Counted from the first letter of the stretch, positions 55,114 through 63,642 are shown. The stretch is DNA of 64,000 bases from Desulfosarcinaceae bacterium (GCA_030066015.1 JASJCL010000001.1:1-64000), one strand, 5' to 3'. Program-made: numbers and translations. Notes: a model not told the origin generated them from the sequence alone.

Positions 55114-56121
55114 CTAGCCGCTTACGATCCTGCGGGTGCGCTCCAAAATGTCCAATCCCTGCATCTTCAACCAGTGGGGCAGATCGATGAGGACCCAGTT
55201 CTCGGCCAGCCTATCGCCTTCCCGGCGGTAGATATCGACCACCCGCATGTCGGCCGATATGCGGCTGCCGGGCAGCCCCAGAAAGCCCCCCACAGGGGTG
55301 TTGGTCAGATTGGGCCAGCCAAAAAATCCGCCGTACCGACCTTCGGCCAATCGACAGACGTGGCCGTTGAAGACCTTGTCGGTGAGCCCGGCACGAAACG
55401 GATACTGGTGCTGTTGTTGGAAGCCGTCAATGGTGTATGTGGCACCGATACCGGCGGGCCCGTACCAGAGCATGTCGTCATGCCAGGTTTTGGCCAGCAC
55501 CTCGGGGGGCGGGCAGTCGTTGCCGGTGCAGTTCAGGTCGTTGAGGTCGCCCAGCATGCGGTTGATGAGGTCCAGGGTTTCGGCCCCCTCGGCCGGATCC
55601 TGCGGGTCGAGGAGCAGCCCGTCGTGGGTGAGCGGCCCGGGATAGACAAAGCTGGCGCCGGTCTGGGGCGGCAAGGGATTGATCCCCACCTGGTGCATCA
55701 CGCCGATGATGTCGCAGAAGAAGCCGGATCGCGAAATCTTGCCGTCTTGGATGCAGTTGAAATCGGCATAGCGCAGAAGGGCGATCTTGCGGGTGGCCGG
55801 TATCCCCAGCCAGTCGCGCTCCAGGAGCCCCATGAAGTGGCCCATACTGATCACCCAATCTGTGCCGTCGATTTCACTGGTGCCGGCCATGAAGACGTCC
55901 TGCCGCCGCTGCGGCTTGGCCCAGGCGTTTTTAAACGGTCGCCAGAAGGATTCCACCACCGCCGCGGCGCCGTCCTGTTCACCCCAGGGATGGACCCCAT
56001 ACCAGTGGTAATCACCGGTGGTGTAGGTTTCCAGCACCTTTCCGATGGTGTCCATAGACGCCGTCTCCAGCGCCTGGTAGTACTCTTGGATCAGTGCTTT
56101 GTGCGCCTGATAGGCCCCCAT
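55114..56121 (-). CDS. Tandem SnoaL-like (NTF2-fold) protein
   Basis: A 335-residue protein with two NTF2-like halves (about 5-150 and 180-325). The first contains GMLERDWLGI-type GHFMGLLERDWLGIPA and LRYADFNCIQDGKIS. The second contains TWHDDMLWYGPAGIGATYTI and LAENWVLIDLPHWLKMQGLD. It is a close relative of the protein at 28568; both genes sit directly beside transporter genes (7 bp after the permease here). This repeated linkage suggests it handles the imported compound. Confidence 0.78.
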   Translation of the reverse strand: MGAYQAHKALIQEYYQALETASMDTIGKVLETYTTGDYHWYGVHPWGEQDGAAAVVESFWRPFKNAWAKPQRRQDVFMAGTSEIDGTDWVISMGHFMGLLERDWLGIPATRKIALLRYADFNCIQDGKISRSGFFCDIIGVMHQVGINPLPPQTGASFVYPGPLTHDGLLLDPQDPAEGAETLDLINRMLGDLNDLNCTGNDCPPPEVLAKTWHDDMLWYGPAGIGATYTIDGFQQQHQYPFRAGLTDKVFNGHVCRLAEGRYGGFFGWPNLTNTPVGGFLGLPGSRISADMRVVDIYRREGDRLAENWVLIDLPHWLKMQGLDILERTRRIVSG

Positions 56122-56128
56122 CTGCTTC

Positions 56129-56965
56129 TTACCCTTTTACGGCCCCGTGGGTCAGCCCCGAGACGATATACTTCTGGAAGAAGAGCACCAGAAAGATCAA
56201 TGGAATGGTGATCGAGACAGCGCCGGCGACCCCGTGCATGAGCTTGGCCAGGCTGTCGTCGGAGAAGATATAGTTGCTCAGCGCCGCTGTCATGGTCATG
56301 TGATCCCCGCTCATCAGCTGGCTGGAAATCAGAAAATCGTTGTAGGCCAGCAGAAATGAGAAGAGGCCGGTGGTGATCACTCCCGGCCACATGACGGGCA
56401 TGATCACCTTGACGAAGGTCTGTACGCGGTTGCAGCCATCCACCAAGGCGGCCTGATCCAGCTCCTCGGGAATGTTGACGAAGAAGGAGCGCAGCATCCA
56501 GATGGTGAAGGGCTGATTGATGGCCACCAACACGATGATAAGGGTCTCGTAACGGTTCCAGATCCCCATGGCCCAGAAGGCCGGCTTGTAGGCCACCAGC
56601 ATCACCACATGGGGCATGGCCCGGAAGACCAGCGCGATGATCAGGATCCAGAAGCCCATACTGCCCCGGTAGCGGGAGAGCCCGTATCCGGCCAGGCAGC
56701 CGATGGTGAGGGAGACGGTCAGGGTACCCAGGGTAATGACGGTGGTGTTGAGGGCCTGGCGCCAGAAGCCGTCCACGATCCAGACCGTGTAGAAGTGCTC
56801 CAAGGTTACCGGGGCGAAGAGTTTGGGCGGAAAACTGAACGCGTCCACCGGCGACCGGAAAGAGATCAGAAACATCCAGAAGAAAGGGAAGGCCGCCAGA
56901 AACACCCAGAAGAAGAGAAAGGTCCGATTGGCCATCTTAAGAGATGTGGGCATTTGTTTCAGCAT
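56129..56965 (-). CDS. ABC transporter permease (MalG/UgpE-like)
   Basis: A 278-residue six-helix permease of normal family length. The first helix is FLFFWVFLAAFPFFWMFLISF followed by RSPVDAF, and the EAA loop is DQAALVDGCNRVQTFVKVIMP. It lacks the long insert of its paralogue at 33050, showing that the insert there is a gain. Its start overlaps the end of the other permease gene by one base, so the two are coupled. Confidence 0.93.
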   Translation of the reverse strand: MLKQMPTSLKMANRTFLFFWVFLAAFPFFWMFLISFRSPVDAFSFPPKLFAPVTLEHFYTVWIVDGFWRQALNTTVITLGTLTVSLTIGCLAGYGLSRYRGSMGFWILIIALVFRAMPHVVMLVAYKPAFWAMGIWNRYETLIIVLVAINQPFTIWMLRSFFVNIPEELDQAALVDGCNRVQTFVKVIMPVMWPGVITTGLFSFLLAYNDFLISSQLMSGDHMTMTAALSNYIFSDDSLAKLMHGVAGAVSITIPLIFLVLFFQKYIVSGLTHGAVKG

Positions 56966-58032
56966 CAGTGGCCTCCTTTCTGGTCGCGGAAGGTGCGGTA
57001 CAAGAAGGGGGAGAGCAGGATGATGATGCCGATCACCGTCAGAATCGCAGAAGCCCCCGCCTTGGCGTAGTTATCCTCGAAGTGGAGGATGTAGTAGGTC
57101 AGGTACTGGAGCGAATTGGCGAAGAGGTTGGATCCGAAGACCAGCACCGGCTCGAAGATGCGGTAGGCATCCATGAGATGAATCAGGGTGATGAAGCTGA
57201 ACAAGGCCCCCAGATGGGGAATGACGATGTAGCGGATGCGCTGCCAGCGACTGGCGCCGTCCACCTCCGCTGCCTGGAGAGCGTCCTTGGGTACGGTCTG
57301 CAGGCCGGCGTATAGAATCACGAAGGCGAAAGGGGTCACATGCCAGATACCGTAGAGGATGATCAAGGCGCGGATCGTAACGGCGTCCTTGAGAAAGTAG
57401 ATCTTGCCCGCCCCAAGCTGCTCCAGCAGGGCCGCCACCACGGCGTTGTCCAGAAAAAGCCAGTAGATGGACAGCGATCCCACCACCGGGGTGATGATGT
57501 GGGGCAGGAGGGAAGCGAAGATGATGGGGCCGCGGGCCCACTGTACCAGGCTGTTGACCGCAATGGCCAGGACGAAGCCGATCACCAGGATGCAGGGGGT
57601 GGTGAAAAAAGCATACATCAGGGTGAACTCTAGCGCGCCCCAGAAGTCGATGTCGGTGACATCCCGATAGAGGCCATGGAGCTTCTGACCCAGTCTGGCC
57701 GGCTGGCCATCGGCCGTCTGGGAACGGTCCTTGCTCAGGGCCTTGGCGAGACCGCCGGGATCGGCCACGGTGTCGAAGTTGCGGCCGCCGACAAACTCCC
57801 ACACCTTCACCGGCTGGCCCTTCTCATCCAGCACCGGCTGGGGCACCTTCTGCACCGTGGTCTTGGTCAGGCCCCCAAAGAGGGGCACCACGCTTTTGAC
57901 CTCGACAATCTCGGTTTTCACGTGGGAGGTGTGCAGCGAGAGATAAAATACCCCTAAGAGCGGCACGGCGATCAGACTGAGCATCACCAGGACGGATGGT
58001 CCCACAAAGGCGAAAAAAGTCTTCTTTTTCAT
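56965..58032 (-). CDS. ABC transporter permease (MalF/UgpA-like)
   Basis: A 355-residue permease. Helix 1 (FFAFVGPSVLVMLSLIAVPLL) is followed by a hydrophilic insert of roughly 90 residues that contains VQKVPQPVLDEKGQ, similar to the insert of the paralogue at 32028, then five more helices and the EAA motif LQAAEVDGASRWQRIRYIVIP. The insert faces the periplasm by topology and may contact the binding protein. A 117-bp gap with a long hairpin separates it from the binding-protein gene. Confidence 0.92.
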   Translation of the reverse strand: MKKKTFFAFVGPSVLVMLSLIAVPLLGVFYLSLHTSHVKTEIVEVKSVVPLFGGLTKTTVQKVPQPVLDEKGQPVKVWEFVGGRNFDTVADPGGLAKALSKDRSQTADGQPARLGQKLHGLYRDVTDIDFWGALEFTLMYAFFTTPCILVIGFVLAIAVNSLVQWARGPIIFASLLPHIITPVVGSLSIYWLFLDNAVVAALLEQLGAGKIYFLKDAVTIRALIILYGIWHVTPFAFVILYAGLQTVPKDALQAAEVDGASRWQRIRYIVIPHLGALFSFITLIHLMDAYRIFEPVLVFGSNLFANSLQYLTYYILHFEDNYAKAGASAILTVIGIIILLSPFLYRTFRDQKGGH

Positions 58033-58070
58033 ACGGTCCTCACACCACGTGAAGTTCGGGTTTCAGGATC

Positions 58071-58104
58071 CGCATCCGATCCGCTCCCGTGCGGATCGGA
58101 TGCG
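58071..58104 (-). terminator. Long hairpin between binding-protein and permease genes
   Basis: A 14-bp perfect stem (58071-58084 with 58091-58104; arm GCATCCGATCCGC) closes a 6-base loop. No T-tract follows. Its position matches the hairpin at 31959 in the other transporter operon, consistent with mRNA stabilisation upstream and reduced permease expression downstream. Confidence 0.72.
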
Positions 58105-58119
58105 CGTCAATTGCCGAGG

Positions 58120-58164
58120 GTACTGGATCTACCCCTACTGGATGTAGCCCTACTGGATGTAGCC
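58120..58164 (-). repeat. Three tandem 15-bp repeats across the binding-protein stop codon
   Basis: Read on the minus strand, GGCTACATCCAGTAG occurs at 58164-58150 (Gly-Tyr-Ile-Gln-stop of the gene), again exactly at 58149-58135, and in altered form (GGGTAGATCCAGTAC) at 58134-58120. The gene end has therefore been duplicated in tandem downstream of the stop. Confidence 0.85.
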
Positions 58165-59385
58165 CTTCTCCTTGGCGGCCGTGATATAGGCAGCCTCGGC
58201 GTCGGCCAGCGATTTTTCAGCCGATTCCTTACCGGCCATGAAGTCGCCGATGTTGGCACCGATGGCGGCGTGTACCATGGTGAACTGGGGTTTCATGGGA
58301 TAGGAGGGCGCACCGGCCATGGCCGAGGCGGCCGCCCCCTTGGAAAAGCGGCTGGGCTGGTAAACCGAGCGCAACCAGATGGCCTCATCGTTGTTGGCCT
58401 TGACCACCTCCTCCTTGAGCCCCTCCATCATCACCTGGAAGGCCAGGTCCCGGTCCCCGTCCATGGTGGTGGGCAGGAAGAACCCGTCCCACCATAGGGT
58501 GGTGGCCGGCGGACCGCCCTTGACAGCGGAGGGGGCGACAGCGAACTCGATGAGGCCCACCACCTTGGACTCGGCGGCGTCGTCCATTTTGGCGGCGCGG
58601 GAGGCCCACAAATTGGCCATGGCGATCTGACCCTGCTGAAACTGCTGCATAACGGCCGTGGTATCCAGAGAGAGCGCGTTGGGCGACATATAGGCCATGA
58701 GCTTCTTCATCATCTCGAGGGTCTTGACGCCGGCCTCGGAGTTGAAGGCCGGCTCAGCGGTGCCCGGCTTGAAGAATTCGCCCCCCATGCCGAGATACAT
58801 ATTGACGAACTCCTGGGCGATGTTCCATCCGGACTTGAAGGTGCCCCCCAGGGGGAATTGAATCGATTCCTCGCCCTTGAGCTTCTCGGCCACAGCCAGC
58901 ACCTCGTCCCAGGTCGTGGGGACGGCGAGATTGTGCTTGTCGAATAGATCCTTGCGGTAGAACAGATGCTGAGCGTTGACCTGAAAGGCGATGGCCATGA
59001 TGTCGTCACCGAAACGGATCAGCATCCCCTCCTCGATATTGTACTTGTCGCGGTACTTCTCCACCAGGTCGTTCATGGGCTGGATGTGACCGCCGGCCTG
59101 GAGGGGGGCGATGGAGGAGTTGGCCCCCTGGACCAGGTCATAGGGGCATTTGGCCGCTGCCGTGGCCTGCTTGATCTCCTGTTCGGCTTCGCGGCTCAGT
59201 TTGGTCTCGACCTTCAATCCGTCTCGATTGAGTTTGTCCATCTCGGCGCAGATCACTTCCAGAGACGGGAAGCTGTTGGTGATCACATTGACCTCGCCCG
59301 AACCTTGCACACCGCTGGCGGCACCGACCATTGCCGGGGCCAGAAACAGGACCGCGGCTAGTGTCATCGCTAAAATGCCTTTCAT
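58150..59385 (-). CDS. ABC transporter solute-binding protein (CUT1 family)
   Basis: A 411-residue periplasmic protein with signal peptide (MKGILAMTLAAVLFLAPAMVGA). It shares FQVNAQHLFYRKDLFDKHNL, VPTTWDEVLAVA, PLGGTFKSGW and MANLWASRAAKMDD with the next protein at 59433 and with 30741. Two ATGs (59388 and 59385) follow GGAGG; the second has better spacing. It is probably the principal receptor of the region 6 importer. Confidence 0.9.
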   Translation of the reverse strand: MKGILAMTLAAVLFLAPAMVGAASGVQGSGEVNVITNSFPSLEVICAEMDKLNRDGLKVETKLSREAEQEIKQATAAAKCPYDLVQGANSSIAPLQAGGHIQPMNDLVEKYRDKYNIEEGMLIRFGDDIMAIAFQVNAQHLFYRKDLFDKHNLAVPTTWDEVLAVAEKLKGEESIQFPLGGTFKSGWNIAQEFVNMYLGMGGEFFKPGTAEPAFNSEAGVKTLEMMKKLMAYMSPNALSLDTTAVMQQFQQGQIAMANLWASRAAKMDDAAESKVVGLIEFAVAPSAVKGGPPATTLWWDGFFLPTTMDGDRDLAFQVMMEGLKEEVVKANNDEAIWLRSVYQPSRFSKGAAASAMAGAPSYPMKPQFTMVHAAIGANIGDFMAGKESAEKSLADAEAAYITAAKEKGYIQ

Positions 59386-59432
59386 CATGCCCTCCTTCAC
59401 TTCTGTTGGTTGGTTAGCCTTTACGTTCGAAC

Positions 59433-60689
59433 CTAATTTAAATAACCGTTTTCCTTTGCTAACTTTGTGTATTCCGCTTTTGCATCGGTCAGCACCGCCC
59501 GGGCCGTGTCCGTGCCCCTCAGATAGCCTTCAATGTGGTTGCCGAGGGCGGTGTGGGCCAGAGTGGCCTGGGCCTGGATGGGGTAGCTGGGCGCCCCGGC
59601 CTGAACGCAGGCGACCACGCCTTTGGCGAAGGGCCCCGGCTTGTAGACCGAGCGCAACCACAGGGCGGCGTCGTTATGCTTCTCCACCACTTCCGCCTTG
59701 AGGCCCTCCATCATCACCTGGAAGGCCAGGTCGGGATCCCCATCCATGGTCTTGGGCAGCACGTAGCCGTCCCACCACAGGGTAGTGGCCGGTGGACCGC
59801 CGGGGGTGGCTGCCGGCGCGGCGGCGAATTCGATCTGGCCCACGACGGTTGATTCGGTGCGATCATCCATCTTGGCGGCCCGGGAAGCCCACAAATTGGC
59901 CATGGCGATCTGGCCCTGTTGGAACTGCTGCATCACCATGGTGGTGTCTGCGAGGAGGGCATTGGGCGGCATGTAGGCCAGGAGCTGCCGCATCAACTCC
60001 AGCGTCTGGACGCCCTTGTCGCCATCGAAGGCCGCCTCTGCGCTGCCCGCCTGGAACAGCTCGCCCCCCATGGCCAGGTAGATGTTGATGAACTCCAGGG
60101 CGATGTTCCAGCCCCGCATAAAGGTTCCCCCCAAGGGGAAGGCGATGGCGCCCTTTGCCTTGAGGGTTTCCGCGGCGGCCAGCACTTCGGCATAGGTGGT
60201 GGGTACGGGAATGTCGTATTTGGCAAGAAGATCTTTGCGGTAAAAGAGGTGCTGGGCGTTGACCTGGAAGGCCACGGCCATGATGTCGCCACCAAACCGG
60301 ATGAGGGTGGCCTCTTCAATGGCGTAGCGGTCCCGGTATTTGTCCACCAGATCGTTGAGCGGCATCAGTTGGCCGGTGGCCTGGGGCACGGCGATGGAGC
60401 CGTTGGCCACCTGGATCAGGTCGTAGATGGTGCTTTCCGAAAAAGCCAACGCCAGGGCCGCGTCGGCTTCGGAGTGCTTACGCGGCAAAAAATCATAGGT
60501 GATGGTCAGGCCCTTACCTTCGCAGCTGCGCATGGCTTTTGAAAGAACCTCGAGCACGGGAAACTGCGAAGAGATCACATTGACCTCCCCTGCCGCCGTT
60601 ATCTGGCAATCGGCCTCAGTAGAGTCCGGGCAAAGCGGCGAAAGCATCAACAGCAAGGCGGCCGCTGTCCATAACAGGCGTTTTCTCAT
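59433..60689 (-). CDS. Second ABC transporter solute-binding protein (tandem paralogue)
   Basis: A 418-residue paralogue of the next gene downstream, with VNAQHLFYRKDLLAKYDIPV, PLGGTFMRGWNIALEFINIYL and MANLWASRAAKMDDRTE. It has an N-terminal hydrophobic segment (LLWTAAALLLMLSPLC). The ATG at 60689 follows GGAGGGAGGAGAGG; the longer frame upstream is not supported. Two binding proteins for one permease pair would widen the substrate range. Confidence 0.88.
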   Translation of the reverse strand: MRKRLLWTAAALLLMLSPLCPDSTEADCQITAAGEVNVISSQFPVLEVLSKAMRSCEGKGLTITYDFLPRKHSEADAALALAFSESTIYDLIQVANGSIAVPQATGQLMPLNDLVDKYRDRYAIEEATLIRFGGDIMAVAFQVNAQHLFYRKDLLAKYDIPVPTTYAEVLAAAETLKAKGAIAFPLGGTFMRGWNIALEFINIYLAMGGELFQAGSAEAAFDGDKGVQTLELMRQLLAYMPPNALLADTTMVMQQFQQGQIAMANLWASRAAKMDDRTESTVVGQIEFAAAPAATPGGPPATTLWWDGYVLPKTMDGDPDLAFQVMMEGLKAEVVEKHNDAALWLRSVYKPGPFAKGVVACVQAGAPSYPIQAQATLAHTALGNHIEGYLRGTDTARAVLTDAKAEYTKLAKENGYLN

Positions 60690-60754
60690 CCTCTCCTCCC
60701 TCCAAAATTTGCGTGGACGCTTAGGCCGCATACGGAAGCGAGCGTCCGGACGCC

Positions 60755-61924
60755 TCAATCGTCATCTACCGATTCCGCCAGCCGGGCATCTTCCAGTGAG
60801 GTGGCGTTCTTTGCCGTATGGGCCACGGACCGGTTGTCGCCGTCTTTCTCGAAAAGGTGTGCCCGGTCCATGTTGAACGTCAACTCAATATCCTCCTGAG
60901 GTGCCAGTTGGAAGCGGGCGTTGATGATGCCCATGAAGTCGAGCCCGTCGGCCGTCATATTCACGTACATCTCTTTGCCCAGGGGCTCGATGACGTTGAT
61001 TCTGGCATGGACATGGGCCTCGCTGTAATTCTCCTGCTTCTCCCGGCGCTTGCGCATGTCTTCGGGCCGAATGCCGAAGATGAACTCGCGCCCCCCGTGT
61101 TCGCGCACCTTGGCGGCCTTGTCCGCAGGCAGCTCGACCTTGAAGGCGCCCGTGTCAACGTACGTGGCACCGTTCTCCTCGGCAATGGTGCAGTCCAGGA
61201 AATTCATAGAGGGGCTGCCGATGAAGCCAGCTACGAAGCGGTTGGCCGGGAAGCTGTAGAGCTCCAGAGGGGATCCTACCTGCTGAATTTGGCCCAGTTT
61301 GAGAACGACGATGGTGGAGCCCATGGTCATGGCTTCCACCTGGTCATGGGTGACGTAGATCACCGTCGTCTGAAGGCGCTGATGTAGCTGCTTGAGTTCG
61401 GTCCGCATCTTGACCCGCAGTTTGGCGTCCAGGTTGGAGAGGGGCTCGTCGAAGAGGAAGACCTGGGGATGGCGCACGATGGCTCGGCCCAGGGCCACCC
61501 GCTGGCGCTGACCGCCGGAGAGCTGACGCGGCTTGCGATCCAGCAGATCGGCCATACCGAGAATCTCGCTGGCCTCCTTCACCAATTTGTCGATCTCCTC
61601 TTTGGGCGTTTTGCGCATCTTCAGGCCGAAGGCGATGTTGTCATAGATCGTCATGTGGGGGTAGAGGGCGTAGCTCTGGAACACCATGGCGATTTCGCGG
61701 TCTTTGGGCGGTACGTCGTTGACCAGGCGATCGCCGATATACATCTCGCCGGCGGTGATCTCCTCCAATCCGGCGATCATTTTGAGGGCGGTGGACTTGG
61801 CACAGCCCGACGGCCCCACCAGAACAACGAACTCCTTGTCCGGAATGTCCAGATTCATGCTCTCAATGGCCACGAATCCGTTGGGATACTGCTTTTTGAC
61901 GTTGACCATTTTGATGCCAGCCAT
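60755..61924 (-). CDS. CUT1-type ABC transporter ATPase (MalK/UgpC-like)
   Basis: A 389-residue ATPase with Q-loop VFQSYALYPHM, signature LSGGQRQRVALGRA, Walker B VFLFDEPLSNLD and switch His in YVTHDQVEAM, plus a C-terminal TOBE region. Walker A reads GPSGCAKST: the Gly before the invariant Lys is Ala, whereas the paralogue at 29652 has GCGKT. AAAGGAGG precedes the ATG, with a tract of eight Ts on the plus strand just upstream. It is the first transporter gene after lacI. Confidence 0.92.
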   Translation of the reverse strand: MAGIKMVNVKKQYPNGFVAIESMNLDIPDKEFVVLVGPSGCAKSTALKMIAGLEEITAGEMYIGDRLVNDVPPKDREIAMVFQSYALYPHMTIYDNIAFGLKMRKTPKEEIDKLVKEASEILGMADLLDRKPRQLSGGQRQRVALGRAIVRHPQVFLFDEPLSNLDAKLRVKMRTELKQLHQRLQTTVIYVTHDQVEAMTMGSTIVVLKLGQIQQVGSPLELYSFPANRFVAGFIGSPSMNFLDCTIAEENGATYVDTGAFKVELPADKAAKVREHGGREFIFGIRPEDMRKRREKQENYSEAHVHARINVIEPLGKEMYVNMTADGLDFMGIINARFQLAPQEDIELTFNMDRAHLFEKDGDNRSVAHTAKNATSLEDARLAESVDDD

Positions 61925-62002
61925 GTCCTTCGCCTCCTTTTTTTTATTTAGAAACCGAAGCTGCGGGTGATTTGCTTACCTATCTCCGAGGCCGGTTGTC
62001 AC

Positions 62003-63037
62003 TCAGGCGCTTTTTTTATGGCCAACCGGCAAACGGGCCGAGTTGCGGACCACAAGACGTCCAGGGATCAATTTGATGACCCGATCCTCCGTCGGTGATT
62101 CGATGGCGTTGACCAGCACCTCCACTGCCGCCATCACCAGCTTGTCGATGGGCTGGTTGATGGTCGTCAGGGAATAGCGGGGCCAGGCGGCCATGGCGGC
62201 GTCGTCGAAGCCCACCACCGACAGATCCTCGGGGACCTTTAGGCCGCTCTGGCGGGCCTGGTCGATGGCACCGATGGCCATCCAGTCGTTGGCACAAAAA
62301 ATCGCATCCGGACGCTCTGGGCGCGCCAGCAGCCGACCGGTCGCATCAAACCCAGCGGCATAACTATAGTCGCCGCTCTCCCTGGCAAAGAGGCGCTGTC
62401 CGGCGGCTGCCAGCCCTTCGGTGAAGCCGCGCTCGCGCTCCTGATTGGTGGAGCTGTTCTCCTCGCCGGCGATATAGGCCATGCGACGATGGCCGCCCTT
62501 CAGCAAGAAATCCGCCAAGTCCCTGGCCCCCTGGGCATGATCGCAACCGACCGAGTTGACGGCCACCTCTAGGGAGTAACGATTGAACATGACCACCGGC
62601 ACCCCCATGGCCGCGCAGCGGGCGGCGATGGGAGAGGAGAGGGTGGCCGAGGTGAGAACGATGCCGTCCACCTGATACTGCAGGGCCTGGGGCAAGGCTT
62701 CTTCCAACCCCAGGTCGTCGTTGACATTGAGCAGGAGACTCCAATAGCCATGCTCCTGCAGTTTGCGCGAAAATGCCGCCAAGATGCGGGCATAGAAGGG
62801 ATCGCCGATCTTGACCATGACGATGCCGATCAGACGGGTGGCCTTACCTGACAGACTGCGGGCGATGATGTTGGGCTGATAGCCGAGCTGCTCCGCTGCC
62901 GCCAGCACCTTCTGGCGCATCTTCTCCGAAATACTGGCGCCCGGCGTGTAAGTGCGGGATACCGCCGCCTGTGAGACACCGGCCAGACGCGCCACATCGA
63001 CAGAGGAGACCGTATCGTTGGTTCGTTTTTTGGGCAT
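62003..63037 (-). CDS. LacI-family transcriptional regulator
   Basis: A 344-residue repressor. The N-terminal HTH is SSVDVARLAGVSQAAVSRTY, followed by the hinge helix LGYQPNIIARSLSG. The periplasmic-binding-like effector domain includes IGIVMVKIGDPFYARIL and ends with RLVVRNSARLPVG. It is divergent from the binding-protein gene at 63699 and upstream of the importer and catabolic genes, so it likely controls both directions through the two palindromes at 63118 and 63437. The ATG at 63037 follows AAGAG. Confidence 0.93.
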   Translation of the reverse strand: MPKKRTNDTVSSVDVARLAGVSQAAVSRTYTPGASISEKMRQKVLAAAEQLGYQPNIIARSLSGKATRLIGIVMVKIGDPFYARILAAFSRKLQEHGYWSLLLNVNDDLGLEEALPQALQYQVDGIVLTSATLSSPIAARCAAMGVPVVMFNRYSLEVAVNSVGCDHAQGARDLADFLLKGGHRRMAYIAGEENSSTNQERERGFTEGLAAAGQRLFARESGDYSYAAGFDATGRLLARPERPDAIFCANDWMAIGAIDQARQSGLKVPEDLSVVGFDDAAMAAWPRYSLTTINQPIDKLVMAAVEVLVNAIESPTEDRVIKLIPGRLVVRNSARLPVGHKKSA

Positions 63038-63080
63038 GTTGCACTCTTGCAAGGAGGGAGAAGGGCCAACCGCTACTACC

Positions 63081-63109
63081 TAAAGAGCACACCCACCCGG
63101 GGAGGTCAA
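63081..63109 (-). promoter_or_regulatory. Candidate lacI promoter
   Basis: On the minus strand TTGACC (63109-63104) and TCTTTA (63086-63081) are 17 bp apart, about 45 bp before the lacI ATG. The -10 box is weak. The palindrome at 63118-63131 lies just upstream of the -35 box. Confidence 0.4.
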
Positions 63110-63117
63110 CACTTTTT

Positions 63118-63131
63118 TGCATACGTATTCA
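63118..63131. promoter_or_regulatory. LacI-type operator 1
   Basis: TGCATACGTATTCA: an ATACGTAT core with central CG and flanking TG...CA, as expected for LacI/GalR-family operators. The same 14 bases recur at 63437. It is placed for autoregulation of lacI. Confidence 0.65.
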
Positions 63132-63394
63132 AAAAAATGTCACCAAAATGATCATAACAGATGAATTATTGGATTGTTTTCAATCCTTTTCCATGATTTG
63201 AAGTAAATTCATTTTGTATCGCCACACCTCCTCCTTTCGCTGCTGTTGCCAGCTTTGCCGCCCCAACCTAAAATGGATCCTATATATTTTATGGTAGTTG
63301 AGCAGCCATTTCACCGCACAAGGGGCGACTGACCACCCCGTTGGAGATGGGGCACCGCCACCGACCGGTGGTCCGTTCCCTTCCGTAAAACCAC

Positions 63395-63422
63395 TTGACA
63401 GCCGCGAGGGAATGTGTAATCC
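63395..63422 (+). promoter_or_regulatory. Candidate promoter of the downstream binding-protein gene
   Basis: TTGACA (63395-63400) and TAATCC (63417-63422) with 16-bp spacing. The start point would be near 63429, just before operator 2, a typical repression geometry. Confidence 0.45.
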
Positions 63423-63436
63423 ACTCAGATATAGCG

Positions 63437-63450
63437 TGCATACGTATTCA
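63437..63450. promoter_or_regulatory. LacI-type operator 2
   Basis: Exact second copy of TGCATACGTATTCA, located 15 bp beyond the -10 box of the plus-strand promoter. Bound repressor would block initiation or early elongation. With operator 1, 319 bp away, it could support looping. Confidence 0.65.
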
Positions 63451-63642
63451 TTCTGACATTTTCATTCCCGCTGCATTCTGGCCACCGCCCAGCCCTGCGC
63501 CCGCGTCCCCGCCCGTTAATCGGGAACCACGGCATGGGGGGTCGGACGGTTGCCTTGAACCGTCATTTGCAGCACGCCGTCCAACTAAATTTGGAATCGG
63601 GTGTCGGCATCCAAGCGTGAAGGGCATGTCGAAACACCATCG

